In this document: positions 12,802 through 24,705 of the stretch, in pieces
Layout of the letters: each line of letters opens with the position of its first letter
Position numbering within the stretch: the first letter of the stretch is position 1
Origin: Closterium sp. Naga37s-1
Taxonomy: Eukaryota; Streptophyta; Zygnematophyceae; Desmidiales; Closteriaceae
Direction of reading: 5' to 3'
DNA length: 64,000 nt
NCBI GenBank assembly: GCA_947471745.1
Contig: CANJKZ010000060.1
Location: 620,001-684,000 of the forward strand
Made by a program: the position numbers and the translations under genes
The notes under the pieces: generated by a model
Told to the model about the DNA's origin: nothing
Seen by the model: the letters and a program-made list of their open reading frames with translations, nothing else
Database searches by the model: none

Positions 12802-14466
12802 CAGGTTTAGGGTACGTTGGTGAGTCTGAACGCCCGAGGAGCCTCAAGAGGGGTCAACGAGGTCAACGGGGTCAAAGAGGTCAAAGGGGTCAGAAATGAG
12901 GTGGAAAGACAGTGGACTTCACTGACGAGGGGGAACATAAATTTTGTAACACGCACGCGAAACAGGCTGACGGGCAAATTTAGTGCTATGCGAAAAAAGG
13001 CTTTTGCTACTCACCGCCCGCAATAGTCACTTTCGCCGGCGCCGCATGCCCGTCGTCGTTAGGAAAACCACTGCTACAGCAGTTGCCCATGAATGCGGTG
13101 TAGAAATCTCGGAGTTAAAACGCTCTTTGAGTATTGAGGTGTTAGCGAGTTGATCTTTGAAAAAGTGGCTGGAAGTGGAGAGTCCGAAAAGGAAGAAAAC
13201 ACTGATGATGATATTCGAAGGCTGCGGAAAGGAAATGTATGGATACGAAGTGAAATTGGAGTTGACACGATAAGATGTGGCTGCGAAAGATCGTGTCTGT
13301 CTGGGGCAGCGAGGAGTTGCTAGGCGCTGGTCGCGCAGCGTAAGGTCGGCAGCCGATAAGTAGAGTACTGATATACACGAAGTATTATATTGCGATTGCG
13401 AGAATATTTACACGAGGAGATCTGAGAGTTGCAGCGAGGAGTTGCCAGGCACTACTATACACTGGACTGATCGCGAGAAGTGCGAAAATATATGCTGGAG
13501 GAGATATGAGAGGTGCTGCGGGTGATGGCTGACGGGAAGTGAGCCTCGAAGAAATAAGACGACTTGAGTCCAAGCACGGATGCAGATTTAGAAGGATGCG
13601 GATGGTTTCAAATGGTTGCAAATGGGCGGGAGAGACGGACAGGCTGGTGGGGCGAGGTGGAGGGTAGGAAGGTGTAAAGGAAGGTCGCTTGGATGGTGTG
13701 GCTTGTGTGTGATGATGATACATGACTCGAGAAAGTGAGGGCAGCTTTCAGCCGTTGATTGATACCTCATGAGTTAGCATCCGCCATCCAGTGCGATGGG
13801 GTGATGATTCTCCGAGGATGAATTCTGGCATGGCATCGTGGGTCTCGTACATCACGAGCACATCACGAGCACATCCTCCCTTTCGCGTGCACGAGACTGG
13901 AAGGGACAGGATGGGATGGGACATGGGACAAGTCACATCACGAGACAGGTTGGGAAGGAACGTTTGAAAACATGGGAAACCGGAGTCACGGAAATGGACA
14001 AAGGCGCAAGAAGCGAGATGGCCTTTATCGGAGCACCTTGGTCAGACCAAGACTCGAAGATGCCGCGATACCGGTTTCGGAAATTCGGACCGACAAACAC
14101 GACGCCGTTGACCTTGTTGATGATAGAAATGAACACTTCTAATCAACAAAGGTGATGTTGCCGTATAAAATCTGGGGATCAATAAATTAGAAACCTAAGT
14201 TACATATTTCGCCCTTACAAATATTCCAATGATTTCCCCATAAGCTTTTTAGAATCGTTGGGAAACAGCAGTATGGGTGCACCGTGTGTTAGTAGACTGA
14301 AAGGTATGGTTATGAAATTTACTTTTCGCTTATTAAAGACACTACAGTTAGCACCTGTTTCAAGTTAGAACGGATGATAAGACGGATGATGCAAATAATT
14401 CATATCATAGGAAAGGTTCATACTTGCATAAAGATGGAATCTTGAACCTTCTTTCTTCATGAAGCC
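12802..14466. other. Intergenic between kinase 5' end and channel 3' end
   Basis: Both flanking genes are on the minus strand, so this should hold the kinase promoter and perhaps its first exon. Repeated GAGGAGTTGC(T/C)AGG-type segments at 13.3-13.55 kb show local duplication. No gene is supportable. Confidence 0.4.
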
Positions 14467-17400
14467 TTATGATGAGCCTGCCCCACTATCAAGAAACTGT
14501 ACGTTTGTGCCTATAGATGCCCCTTCGTCTAGTATAATTCTCACCGCTCTTTCAAGTATTTCTTGCTTGACGTCCACCACCTTCCTACCTCCCTGCATCA
14601 TACCAGTGCAACAGAGCATGGTTATTAACGATAGCAAGTATACAAACCATGAACAGCCCTGAGCAATCATGCCCCAACGTACCAGACCGTAGCAGTCACG
14701 GAATGAGCTGGTACCATCATACCAGAATGTTGCATCTCAACTTGTTTGCTATCTAACAACCATTTCTATGACTACATGCACATACATGAAAATATAAGCA
14801 AATACATGCATATCCATAAATGCATATATACATATTATACTTTGCATACGAGCCAGGTCTCGTTTGGGGGATGACGACACAATTATTGAGAACCAATTGC
14901 AATAGCTCATGCCAGAGAACACACTTAACCTCACATGGAATCACCTGAAATCTCACCTGAGGGTTCAGCGAAGCCAGCATGCCCACGTGCAGACTCGCTC
15001 CACTGAGGTCCTTCAGCACTGCGTGCGCGGGGCCCTGTGATTGGTCCACGTCAGCATGCGCCCTCAGCATGTGGGTGATGCGGGACGTGATGGCTTGCAC
15101 CCGCTCGATATCCTCTATTCGAAGCTCGAATGTGACTGAGAAAGGGTAGCACTGGGCTCGGGAGAAGTTGGTGATGACCTGGCGGAGGGTAGGTGGGAAT
15201 GGGAAGGCGGGAATGGGGATATGTGCATCGTGTGGTGATGGCTTGCACTCGCTCGATATCCTCTATTCGAAGCTCGAACGTGACTGCTACAGGGTAGCAC
15301 TGGGCTCGGGAGAAGTTGGTGATGACCTGGGGGGAACGGGGTGATGTGTGTTGGGGGGAACGGGGTGATGTTTGCGTGACGTGAGTCGTGATGGCTTGCA
15401 CTCGCTCGATATCCTCTATTCGCAGCTCGAAGGTCACTGCTACAGGGTAGCACTGGGCACGGGAAAAGTTGGTGATGACCTGGTAGAGCATTGGTGCGGT
15501 TGGTGGGAGTGGAGTGACAGTTGTGGCGGGTGGCAGGAGGGTCAGCAGTGGCAATAGTGGGGTGATATAATGATATGTATGGCTATGGTTTGCAAATTGC
15601 AATCACAGAACGTTCCTAGGTCCAATCCAGCACAGGAAGCCACTTGTTGCTGCGCTGAAGGTGTGAATGGTGACATACTCGTTATAGTCACACTCACTGC
15701 AGTGTTGAAGATCTGATTTGGCACCACGACTGGCGCCTTGTCTGCTCCAGCCAGCTTGGTGTGCAGAAACCCAATCTCCTCCACCCGCCCCGATATGCTC
15801 CCTGCTTGAATGCTCTCTCCATTCCCAATGCACTCGTTATAGGCACATCGGCACATTCATGATAGGTGCCTTTCCTTACTCATTACAGGCGCACTCACTG
15901 CAGTGTTGAAGATCTGGTTTGGCACCACGACTGGCGCCTTATCTGCTCCAGCCAGCTTGGTGTGAAGAAACCCAATCTCCTCCACCCGCCCGGATATGCT
16001 CCCTGCTTGAATGCGTTCCCCCACCACGAATGGCTGTGAGATCACCAGCACCAGCCCTCCAAAGAAATTGGTGACGATTTCCTTGGAAGCGAATCCCATG
16101 GCGACACCTGGCGGTTGGGGAAGAAGGGGTTGTTGGGTGGTGGGAGAGTGGGTGCTCGATATTTGAGGGTTGAATGGGGGATGGAGGCATGGAGTGCTTG
16201 TTTTGGCCTGATATGGCCCCTGCTTGAATGCGCTCTCCCACCACGAATGGCTGTGAGATCACCAGCACCAACCCGCCAAAGAAATCCGTGGCTATCTCCT
16301 TGGAGGTCCCATGGCAACTTCTGGCGGTGCGGGGGGATGGGAAAGGTTGGAGTAAGGGAGAGGTTGGGCAACGGGACAGGTAGGAGGATGGGAGAGACTG
16401 GGGCCCGGGAAGTGTTGGGAAATGGGGGGAGGTGGGGCTGTAGGGTGCTTTGCCTTGGGAGCTGGGAAAGTGGGGCCATGGGGTGCGGTGCGGTACATAA
16501 GGGTTAAGGAAGAAGTGAAGGTGTCTCCACCCTGAAAAGGAAACGTGAACGATTGGCTGCAATGTAAAGTTCGAGCAGCCTCAAGAGGAGGTTCTTTTGT
16601 TCTTTCCTTGCTTTCTTTTCTTTTTTCTTTCTTTCTGAATAAATCCTTCCCTCCACAATCTGAGATGCTTCAAGGGAGGCCATGGAGACAGCAAAGACAC
16701 CAGGAATGCTCTCCAGAACATAACAATTCTGTGAGGCCAGGGAGGGCAGGCACACAGCCCAGCTCACTCACTATCCCTCACTCACCCCCTCACTTCCTCC
16801 CTCGCCCACCTGAGATGCTGCCCACCTGAGATGCCGCCCACCTGAGATGCCGCCCACCTGAGATGCCGCCCACCTGAGATGCCGCCCACCTGAGATGCCG
16901 CCCACCTGAGATACCGCCGACAGCCACCAGGGAGAGCAGCGAGACTCCGAAGAGATCACGCACCGTGCCCACCCCCACGAGGTCTCCCAGTCCCCGTTCA
17001 CTCACTCACTTTCTCATCCCTCACACACCTGAAATGCCGCCCACAGCCACCAGGGAGAGCAGCGAGACGCCAAAAAGGTCCAGAACAGTACCAACGCCGA
17101 CCAGGTGGATGAGCAGCGAGAGGAAACGACTCACGTTCAGCAATATGGGCTGGTGGTGGGGAAGGAAAGGGGTGACGGAGTGAAATGTAGAGAGGGGGAT
17201 TGGTCTGAGGGAGAGGTAGTAGCCAGTATCAGCAGGTCCAAAGCATGGCCCACCCCTACGAGGTGGATTAGCACAGCGAAAGAAAACGACTCGCGTTGGG
17301 CAAGATGGGCTGGTGGGCGGGCATCAAGGGGGAAAGGGGAATAAGGGAGGTGGGAGGAGAGAGGCAAATCCCAGGTGATTCCCAGGTGATTCCCAGGTGA

Positions 17401-19539
17401 TTCCCAGGTGATTCCCAGGTGATTCCCAGGTGATTCCCAGGTGATTCCCAGGTGATTCCCAGGTGATTCCCAGGTGATTCCCAGGTGATTCCCAGGTGAT
17501 TCCCAGGTGATTCCCAGGTGATTCCCAGGTGATTCCCAGGTGATTCCCAGGTGATTCCCAGGTGATTCCCAGGTGATTCCCAGGTGATTCCCAGGTGATT
17601 CCCAGGTGATTCCCAGGTGATTCCCAGGTGATTCCCAGGTGATTCCCAGGTGATTCCCAGGTGATTCCCAGGTGATTCCCAGGTGATTCCCAGGTGATTC
17701 CCAGGTGATTCCCAGGTGATTCCCAGGTGATTCCCAGGTGATTCCCAGGTGATTCCCAGGTGATTCCCAGGTGATTCCCAGGTGATTCCCAGGTGATTCC
17801 CAGGTGATTCCCAGGTGATTCCCAGGTGATTCCCAGGTGATTCCCAGGTGATTCCCAGGTGATTCCCAGGTGATTCCCAGGTGATTCCCAGGTGATTCCC
17901 AGGTGATTCCCAGGTGATTCCCAGGTGATTCCCAGGTGATTCCCAGGTGATTCCCAGGTGATTCCCAGGTGATTCCCAGGTGATTCCCAGGTGATTCCCA
18001 GGTGATTCCCAGGTGATTCCCAGGTGATTCCCAGGTGATTCCCAGGTGATTCCCAGGTGATTCCCAGGTGATTCCCAGGTGATTCCCAGGTGATTCCCAG
18101 GTGATTCCCAGGTGATTCCCAGGTGATTCCCAGGTGATTCCCAGGTGATTCCCAGGTGATTCCCAGGTGATTCCCAGGTGATTCCCAGGTGATTCCCAGG
18201 TGATTCCCAGGTGATTCCCAGGTGATTCCCAGGTGATTCCCAGGTGATTCCCAGGTGATTCCCAGGTGATTCCCAGGTGATTCCCAGGTGATTCCCAGGT
18301 GATTCCCAGGTGATTCCCAGGTGATTCCCAGGTGATTCCCAGGTGATTCCCAGGTGATTCCCAGGTGATTCCCAGGTGATTCCCAGGTGATTCCCAGGTG
18401 ATTCCCAGGTGATTCCCAGGTGATTCCCAGGTGATTCCCAGGTGATTCCCAGGTGATTCCCAGGTTGGAACGGAGGGGAAACATGGACCTTAGAGTGAAC
18501 GGGTTTTGCACTGTCGTCCACCCCCACGAGGTGGATGACAAGCGACTGATGTTGAACAAGGAACATCAGTCGCAGCAAGGAACATCAGTCGCAGCAAGGA
18601 ACATCAGTCGCAGCAAGGAACATCAGTCGCAGCAAGGAACATCAGTCGCAGCAAGGAACATCAGTCGCAGCAAGGAACATCAGTCGCAGCAAGGAACATC
18701 AGTCGCAGCAAGGAACATCAGTCGCAGCAAGGAACATCAGTCGCAGCAAGGAACATCAGTCGCAGCAAGGAACATCAGTCGCAGCAAGGAACATCAGTCG
18801 CAGCAAGGAACATCAGTCGCAGCAAGGAACATCAGTCGCAGCAAGGAACATCAGTCGCAGCAAGGAACATCAGTCGCAGTAAGTCACAAGGAACAAGGCC
18901 AGGAAAACTTCGTACTCTTTCAGCTAAGTGCCTCTGAAGCACCATTGGCATCACTCTGTCCTTCTAACCCACCACAAAGCACGTCCCTGCCACCACCACC
19001 AACATCATAGCAATTACAACTCAAAAGGCACAAGGCCACACACCCACAGACCCGCACACACCTTTCCAGCCGGAAACCTCTGCAACACCATCCGCGTGAC
19101 CCTATCCTTCCACCCCACAGCCAAGGACGTCACTGCCACCACCAGTGAAACCACCAATGCCAGCGCTGCCGCCACCAATACAGCAAGTCACCAGGCACGA
19201 GGCCATCCAGAACTGTACCATTTCAGCCGGATGCCTCTGCAACATCATCCGCATGACCTTATTCTTCCACCCCACAACAAAGCACATCACCGCCACCACC
19301 ACTGCTGCCACCACTGCCACCACCACCACCGCCGCCACCATTGCAGCAGGTCACCAGGCACGCGGCCATCCAGATCTGTACCTTTTCCGCTGGGTGCTTC
19401 CGAAGGACCATCCGCATGACCCTGTCCTTCCACCCCACCGCAAAGCACGTCACTGTGACCCCATCACATGCACCATGGCCTATAGGACACAAGCACACAC
19501 ACACGCACGCACGAACGCACACGCACGCATGCACGCACG

Positions 19540-19612
<73 letters not shown>

Positions 19613-22600
19613 TTTCAGCCGGGTGCTTCTGCAGCACCATCCGCATGACTCTGTCCTTCCACCCCACAGCAAAGCACGTCACCGCCACCACCACTGAAAC
19701 CATTCTGAACCTCCGCAGGAGAAAGGGGCTCAGGTGGAGCTTTGCTAGCGGCAAGAGGAGGCGCATGCTGCGAGGACGGGAGGGAGGATGGGGCGAAGCA
19801 GAAAATCAAGGGAAGGGAGACGCTTTACCACCACCACTGCAACCATTCTGAGACTCCGCAGGAGGAAAGGGCTCAGGTGGAGCTTTGCTAGCGGCAAGAG
19901 GAGGCACATGCTGCAATGACGAGGGGGAAGGAGGGATGGGGAAAGAGGGGGAGAGGAAAAAGAGGGGGAAGAGGCTTTGCCACTGCCGCTGCCACCACCA
20001 CTACTGAAACCATTCTGAACCTCCGCAGGAGGAAAGGGCTCAGGTGGAGCTTTGCTAGCGGCAAGAGGAGGCGCATGCTGCAATAACGAGGGGGAAGGTA
20101 TGGAAAGGGAGTGGAGGGGGAGAGGAGGAGAGTAGAGGGGGGAGAGGGGACAAGGAAGAAGGATAGACGCTTTCTTACCACCACGACTGAAACCATTCTA
20201 AACCTCCAGAGGAGGCAGGGGCTTAGGTGGAGCTTGGCTAGAGGCAAGAGGAGGCGCATGCTGCAATAACGAGGGGGAAGGTATGGAAAGGGAGTGGAGG
20301 GGGAGAGGAGGAGAGTAGAGGGGGGAGAGGGGACAAGGAAGAAGGATAGACGCTTTCTTACCACCACGACTGAAACCATTCTAAACCTCCAGAGGAGGCA
20401 GGGGCTTAGGTGGAGCTTGGCTAGAGGCAAGAGGAGGCGCATGCTGCAATAACGAGGGGGAAGGTATGGAAAGGGAGTGGAGGGGGAGAGGAGGAGAGTA
20501 GAGGGGGGAGAGGGGACAAGGAAGAAGGATAGACGCTTTCTTACCACCACGACTGAAACCATTCTAAACCTCCAGAGGAGGCAGGGGCTTAGGTGGAGCT
20601 TGGCTAGAGGCAAGAGGAGGCGCATGCTGAAAGGATAAGGAGGAAGGAAGGGAAACAGAGGGAGAAAGGAAAAGAAGGGAGGGGGGGGACGCTTCGCCAC
20701 CGCTGCTGCCACCACCACCATTGAAACTATTCTGAGCCTCCGGAGGAGAAAAGGACTGGGAGGTGGAGCTTGGCTAGAGGTAAGAGGAGGGGCATGCTGC
20801 GAGGAATGGAAGGAGGATGGGGCGAGGGAGAAACGCAAGGGAAGCATGCTTTACCGCCACCACTGCCACCACCACCGGAACCATTCTGAACCTCCGGAGA
20901 AGCGCAAGCGGTCCCAACCGATCAGAAACGTTAACAAGCGGGTAAAATCGGTAACATGGGTAATGTCTCACTGTCTGGTGAGGGAGAAAGCAGCTGCAAC
21001 GAACTGCAGGGGGGGCATGAGAGCGGTTACAAGCGGTTATGAACGATAAAGGAAAGCTGCTTACTGTCTGGTAAGGAAGAAAGCTGCAGCAACAAACTGC
21101 AGGGGAAGAACGAGAGCGCCAAACACCGAGTCCTGGAAGCACTCCTCTGTGACTCCATTGTCCCGCATTATGAAGGAGGTCCACAGCCTGAGATGAAGGG
21201 AGTGGTAAGGGAAGGAGGCAGTCTGATGGGAGAGTTAGAGAGCGCCAAACACCGAGTCCTGGAAGCATTCCTCTCCTCTGTGACTCCATTGCCTCTCATG
21301 ATGAATGACGCCCACAGCCTGGGAGGCAGAGGATGGTAACAGGAGGGCGGATAGTAACAAGAGAGTCACGAGAGCGCCACACACAGAGCCCTAGAAGCAG
21401 GGGGGAGCACGAGAGCGCCACACACAGAGCCCTGGAAGCAGGGGGGAGCACGAGAGCGCCAAACACAGAGCCCTGGAAGCAGGGGGGAGCACGAGAGCGC
21501 CAAACACCGAGCCCTGGAAGCAGGGGGGAGCACGAGAGCGCCGAACACCGAGCCCTGGAAGCAGGGGGGAGCACGAGAGCGCCAAACACCGAGCCCTGGA
21601 AGCAGGGGGGAGCACGAGAGCGCCGAACAACGAGCCCTGGAAGGATTCCTCTGTGACTCGACCGTCTCGCATGATGAAAGAGGTCCACAGCATGAGATGC
21701 AGCAGGGGCAAAGGGTGGTGGACGTAAAAGGAGGTGTTGGCGACCCGTGAGGAAAGCACTGGGATGCAGTGCACTTGGCGGCACCGAACAGGAGCAAGAG
21801 AAGGAGATAATCAACTAGTGATAGTTATTGCACTGGTGGTAGATCTTCTGAAGTTATGTGTTGGTTTGGCGCGTGGCATTGTCATGTAAAAACACATTAA
21901 CATGATGACATGGCAAAGAGATCACATTGTAATGAGATGACATTGTAATGAATCAGTTAATGGTGAGTACCAGTTGAGGGCTCGGCAGACGTGGGGTGTG
22001 ACAGCGAAGAGGGCGACAAGGGCGAAAAACACGATCGACTCCCGCAGAGCAATCACAACCTGCCACGTGGCATGAAATTCAGGGTCCACGTGGCATGAGA
22101 TGTGAGATTTGACCCCGAATTGTAGGGAAGCAGCAACCAATGACGTGGAGAGAAATATACTTTTGATTACAACACTGATCAGGATTTATGCCATTTTTAA
22201 GTCGACTCGAAACTCGTCTCATGTTGAGTGGACAAAAACAAATGTACTCTCAATCACAGCACTTTATCTGGATTTGCAACGTCTCGAACCCAGCACTCAC
22301 CCGCAGTTACCAGTGTCCCTGATCCTTGCATGCACACCCGCAGTCACATATGCTGGCAGCCATGCCTATGTGCCACTTAGGCCGCACTTACCAGCGTCCC
22401 TGATTGCTGCACAGCTGCTATCACACGGATCGGCAGCCACGTCAGCATCACCCCACAGACTGCTATCACTGAGCACGTTGGATTGGAGAGTTCTGGGGTG
22501 ACTTTTGAGTCGACTCAACAGCCATGCCGCCATCACCCCACAGACTGCTATCGCTGAGCACGTTGGATTAAGCCTTCTGGCGGAGTTGTTGAGGAAATTA

Positions 22601-23676
22601 TCTTCCAGCATGGGTGCACAGCATGGGTGCGCAGCATGGGTGCACAGCATGGGTGCGCAGCATGGGTGCGCAGCATGGGTGCACAGCATGGGTGCGCAGC
22701 ATGGGTGCGCAGCATGGGAGCACAGCATGGGTGCGCAGTATGGGTGCGCAGCATGGGCGCACAGCATGGGTGCACAGCATGGGCACACAGCATGGGGGTG
22801 CACAGCAAGCCATGCTTGGCATGACTCATGGGTGACTGGGTTACCCACATAGGCCGCACTCACCAATGTTTCTGATCGCTGCACAGCACTGGTCACATAG
22901 GCCGGTAGCCACGCCAGCAGTCCAAACGATTTTTCGCCAGGCATAAGAACATAGGAGTAGAGCGATCTGGCGGAGTTGTTGAGGAAGTTATCTTCCAGCA
23001 TGGGCGCACAGCGAGACACGCACTGCACCACCCGCACCGCCTTCCCTGCCACTGGTGGTAATGCTGACATCCCACCTGCTGCTGCTCCTGCTGATGCTGC
23101 CGTTGCTCTCTCGGCAGCTCCCGCAAATAATGCAGCAGCAGCAACCGCAGCAGCTATAATTACGCGAATTTCTGCCCTCGCTCTTCGTCTTGGGCTGGCA
23201 GGGGTTGCTGGTCGGCCTGCTAGCCCACCTGCTGCTGCTCCTGCTGCTGCTTCTGCTCCTGCTTCTGCTGCTCCTCCCGCTGCTCCTCCTCCTGCTCCTC
23301 CTCCTGCTGATTCTTCCGCAGCAGCAGCAGCAACACTCACACACACCCCTGCCCTTGCTCCTGGCCTTCGACAGGCATGGGTTGCTGTTCTGCGGGTTGC
23401 TCTACGCGTTGCTCCGTGGGTTGCTCTGTCAGTTGCTCTGTTCAATGCTCCGTGGAGTAATGCACGCACTGACCAACAGATGCCAGGGGGGGATGGTGTG
23501 CCTGGTAACCCGCACTTCCATTGTTGTGAGCTGCCGCTGAATTCACACCCTACGCGTGACTGTGTTGCTCCGTGGGCTGATTTTTGGGGTTGAAAGCGCA
23601 GTGACCAAGAGCTGGCAGCGGGTGCTGTGCCTGGTGGTAAGCGCAATGAGCAAGTGACGGAGGATGATGTCGTCAT
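14467..23676 (-). CDS. MscS-like mechanosensitive ion channel (MSL), probably organellar
   Basis: Eight exons on the minus strand: 23676-22864, 22059-21971, 21187-21065, 19767-19611, 17149-17029, 16107-15899, 15178-14957, 14592-14467. They sum to 1860 nt (619 aa) with every phase matching. Residues 1-165 are Ala/Arg/Ser-rich, like an organelle transit peptide; hydrophobic helices lie near 168-188 and 272-296 and in exons 4-5. The MscS pore helix and beta domain are clear: LLSLVAVGGISG joined across the intron to VAMGFASKEIVTNFFGG, then QPFVVGERIQAGSISGRVEEIGFLHTKL and VVVPNQIFNTA. The C-terminal alpha/beta part has FELRIEDIERVQAI and VKQEILERAVRIILDEGA. The family relieves membrane tension in plastids or mitochondria; which one is not decided here. 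Most exons carry partial copies, and introns hold arrays of 12, 13, 16, 19 and 41 bp units, making the gene 9 kb long. Confidence 0.88.
15225..15480 (-). repeat. Two 5' partial copies of channel exon 7
   Basis: Each copy starts at an acceptor AG and repeats VITNFSRAQCYPVAVTFELRI and the following IEDIERVQAIT, then diverges. They lie at about 15327-15225 and 15479-15385, upstream in transcription of the complete exon at 15178-14957. The copies differ from it by a few substitutions. Confidence 0.85.
15700..16325 (-). repeat. Partial copies around channel exon 6
   Basis: A 3' partial copy with donor (about 15830-15700, from IQAGSISGRVEEIG to NQIFNTA then GTGAGTG) lies downstream of the complete exon. 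A 5' partial copy (about 16320-16190, KEIATDFFGGLVLVISQPF to IQAGAISG) lies upstream of it. The complete exon at 16107-15899 is the only one with both splice sites and full coding. Confidence 0.8.
16805..16998 (-). repeat. 3' copy of channel exon 5 with 16-bp donor array
   Basis: A second copy of the GTVRDLFGVSLLSLVAVGGISG part of exon 5 lies at about 16995-16903, followed by about seven tandem copies of CACCTGAGATGCCGCC (plus strand). On the coding strand each unit holds GGCATCTCAG|GTGGGC, so the array repeats the exon end plus its splice donor. Confidence 0.8.
17367..18464. repeat. 12-bp satellite array, about 91 copies
   Basis: Nearly perfect tandem copies of GATTCCCAGGTG over about 1.1 kb in an intron of the channel gene, between 5' partial copies of exon 5. 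Twelve is a multiple of three, so long open frames of a four-residue repeat (GITWESPGNHL) appear on the minus strand; they are not genes. The copies show almost no divergence, so expansion is recent. Confidence 0.95.
18540..18881. repeat. 19-bp tandem array, about 17 copies, next to an inverted copy
   Basis: Unit GGAACATCAGTCGCAGCAA. Immediately before it, at 18543-18554, the channel exon-5 copy carries the inverse of the core (GCGACTGATGTT), so the array's first unit and the exon fragment form a hairpin. The array seems to have been seeded by a fold-back copy of the exon fragment. Confidence 0.85.
19055..19445 (-). repeat. 3' partial copies of channel exon 4
   Basis: Three diverged copies of the exon end (AVGWKDRVMRMVLQKHPAEK-like), at about 19440-19371, 19275-19205 and 19105-19060, each followed by a GT donor. 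They lie downstream of the complete exon at 19767-19611. Confidence 0.75.
19537..19611. repeat. (AC)n microsatellite forming a splice donor
   Basis: About 37 AC dinucleotides on the plus strand. On the coding (minus) strand they read GTGTGT... and start exactly at the 3' end of channel exon 4 (HPAEK|GT), so the donor of that intron is the first unit of the microsatellite. Confidence 0.8.
19660..20890 (-). repeat. Tandem 5' partial copies of channel exon 4, about 180-bp units
   Basis: Six or so upstream copies of the exon start (MRLLLPLAKLHLSPFLLRRF), each behind a CGCAG- or TGCAG-type acceptor. Three consecutive units at about 20177, 20359 and 20541 are nearly identical with a period of 182 bp; outer units are more diverged. 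Confidence 0.85.
20955..21330 (-). repeat. Partial copies around channel exon 3
   Basis: A 3' partial copy with donor (about 21012-20958, FVAAAFSLTR) lies downstream and a 5' partial copy (about 21320-21240, starting at the acceptor and GCTGTGG) upstream of the complete exon 21187-21065. Confidence 0.75.
21372..21700 (-). repeat. 41-bp array within a 5' copy of channel exon 3
   Basis: About seven tandem 41-bp units starting GAGCCCTGGAAGCAGGGGG on the plus strand. Units are internal fragments of the exon-3 sequence CFQDSVFGAL. The outermost copy still has the exon's 5' part (FIMRDGRVTEESF). Confidence 0.85.
22278..22610 (-). repeat. 3' partial copies of channel exon 1
   Basis: Two to three copies of the exon-1 end with donor (GCAATCAGGGACGCTG|GTAAGTGC and relatives) lie downstream of the complete exon 1. 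Two of them flank a TTTTGAGTCGACTCAA palindrome at 22503. Confidence 0.75.
22503..22519. repeat. Junction palindrome, TCGA centre
   Basis: TTTTGAGTCGACTCAAC. It is flanked on both sides by a direct repeat of about 38 bp (CACCCCACAGACTGCTATC onward), one base pair different between copies. Confidence 0.85.
22610..22800. repeat. 13-bp tandem array, about 14 copies
   Basis: Unit CAGCATGGGTGC(A/G). It lies just past the ATGCTGGAAGATAA sequence of an exon-1 copy and is built from its reverse complement. Open frames in all directions here are repeat artefacts. Confidence 0.85.
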
Positions 23677-24705
23677 TGATGACGTGGCGGGTGGTGGGTG
23701 ACTATAACGAGGCGCCTGAGGATGCGATGGCTTACGACGGCGGAGCGTAATAAATTAGTGAAATTGTACTAAATTTTAACTACACGCATCGTACTGCGAC
23801 CCTCACAAGTGCGTACCGTGCCAGGTATTTTGGGTCGCCTGCATTCCGGGAATTGAGTAGAAAAAATACTGACAAGCACTGCTTAAGGAGGTCAGAACGG
23901 TAATATACGGTTCAGAGCAGTAGCACTCGCAAATCAGAAGCGATCGGGAGCAGCTCATGAGCGAAAGGCCGCTGGCGAATCATGCGACGTCGATTGCTGA
24001 CGACGGCACTTGGAGACAAGCATACCGAACGACGATGATCGCTTGGTTCCAAGGCAGCAAGCCATGAGATTGGCTTGGGAGTCAGGAGGATTCGAGAGGA
24101 GTATCAAACCTGGAATCTAGAACCTGCGAATTTGGAACATTGAGGTCCCGCTGCGGGTTCCACGAGGTTACAGCAGCGCAATTCGGATTCCAAGCACGTC
24201 GGGGAAATCAGCATAGGCTCTCGAGAAATACTGAGCAGCTTGTAAGGTGGGCTTGCTGCAGGCCCGGCGGCCATCTCGAGGGGTGCAAAGGAGCTTGATA
24301 AAACAGTACAGTGGTGCCGTTGCTTTTGATTGTACCCTAAACTATGTCATCACAATCATTCTAATAAGTTGAACGTTTTTTTCCCAGCTTGATCTTCACA
24401 CTACTTCGAGTGCACAAGTATAATAATAGTAGGAGTTTCCGCAGTGCTAAAACGCCAACAAAAATACAGCAGTACACTTCAAGTTCCTACCCCCCTGCTC
24501 CAGCTACCTTTGCATATAATTCCCCTCTGTAAAATAAAAGGCAACTACAAAAAAGACATGCCGTTCTGTTAAAGGCATAAAGGGCAACTGCCCAGTGCCC
24601 CCATCCCTCCACTTACATGCCCTCACCAGTCTCCTCACCCCCCCACACCATCTCTCTTCCACGGCCAATCCCCCCCCATACATGCCCACACTCACTTCCC
24701 CTGCT
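23677..24705. other. Intergenic, promoter side of the channel gene
   Basis: Upstream of the channel start codon on the minus strand, and downstream of the next minus-strand gene. I see no gene, RNA or clear repeat. Confidence 0.4.

Noticed and set aside
17268-18578. 436- and 411-residue open frames of GITWESPGNHL repeats
   Set aside because: They follow entirely from a 12-bp satellite whose period is a multiple of three; no start context, no conserved sequence and they cross real exon fragments of the channel gene.
16805-22800. CRISPR-like direct-repeat arrays
   Set aside because: Units are contiguous tandem repeats without unique spacers, and the context is a eukaryotic nuclear gene.
22366-23593. 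Plus-strand Ala/Thr-rich open frame opposite channel exon 1
   Set aside because: Mirror of the Ala-rich transit peptide; the minus-strand frame joins in phase to seven more exons.
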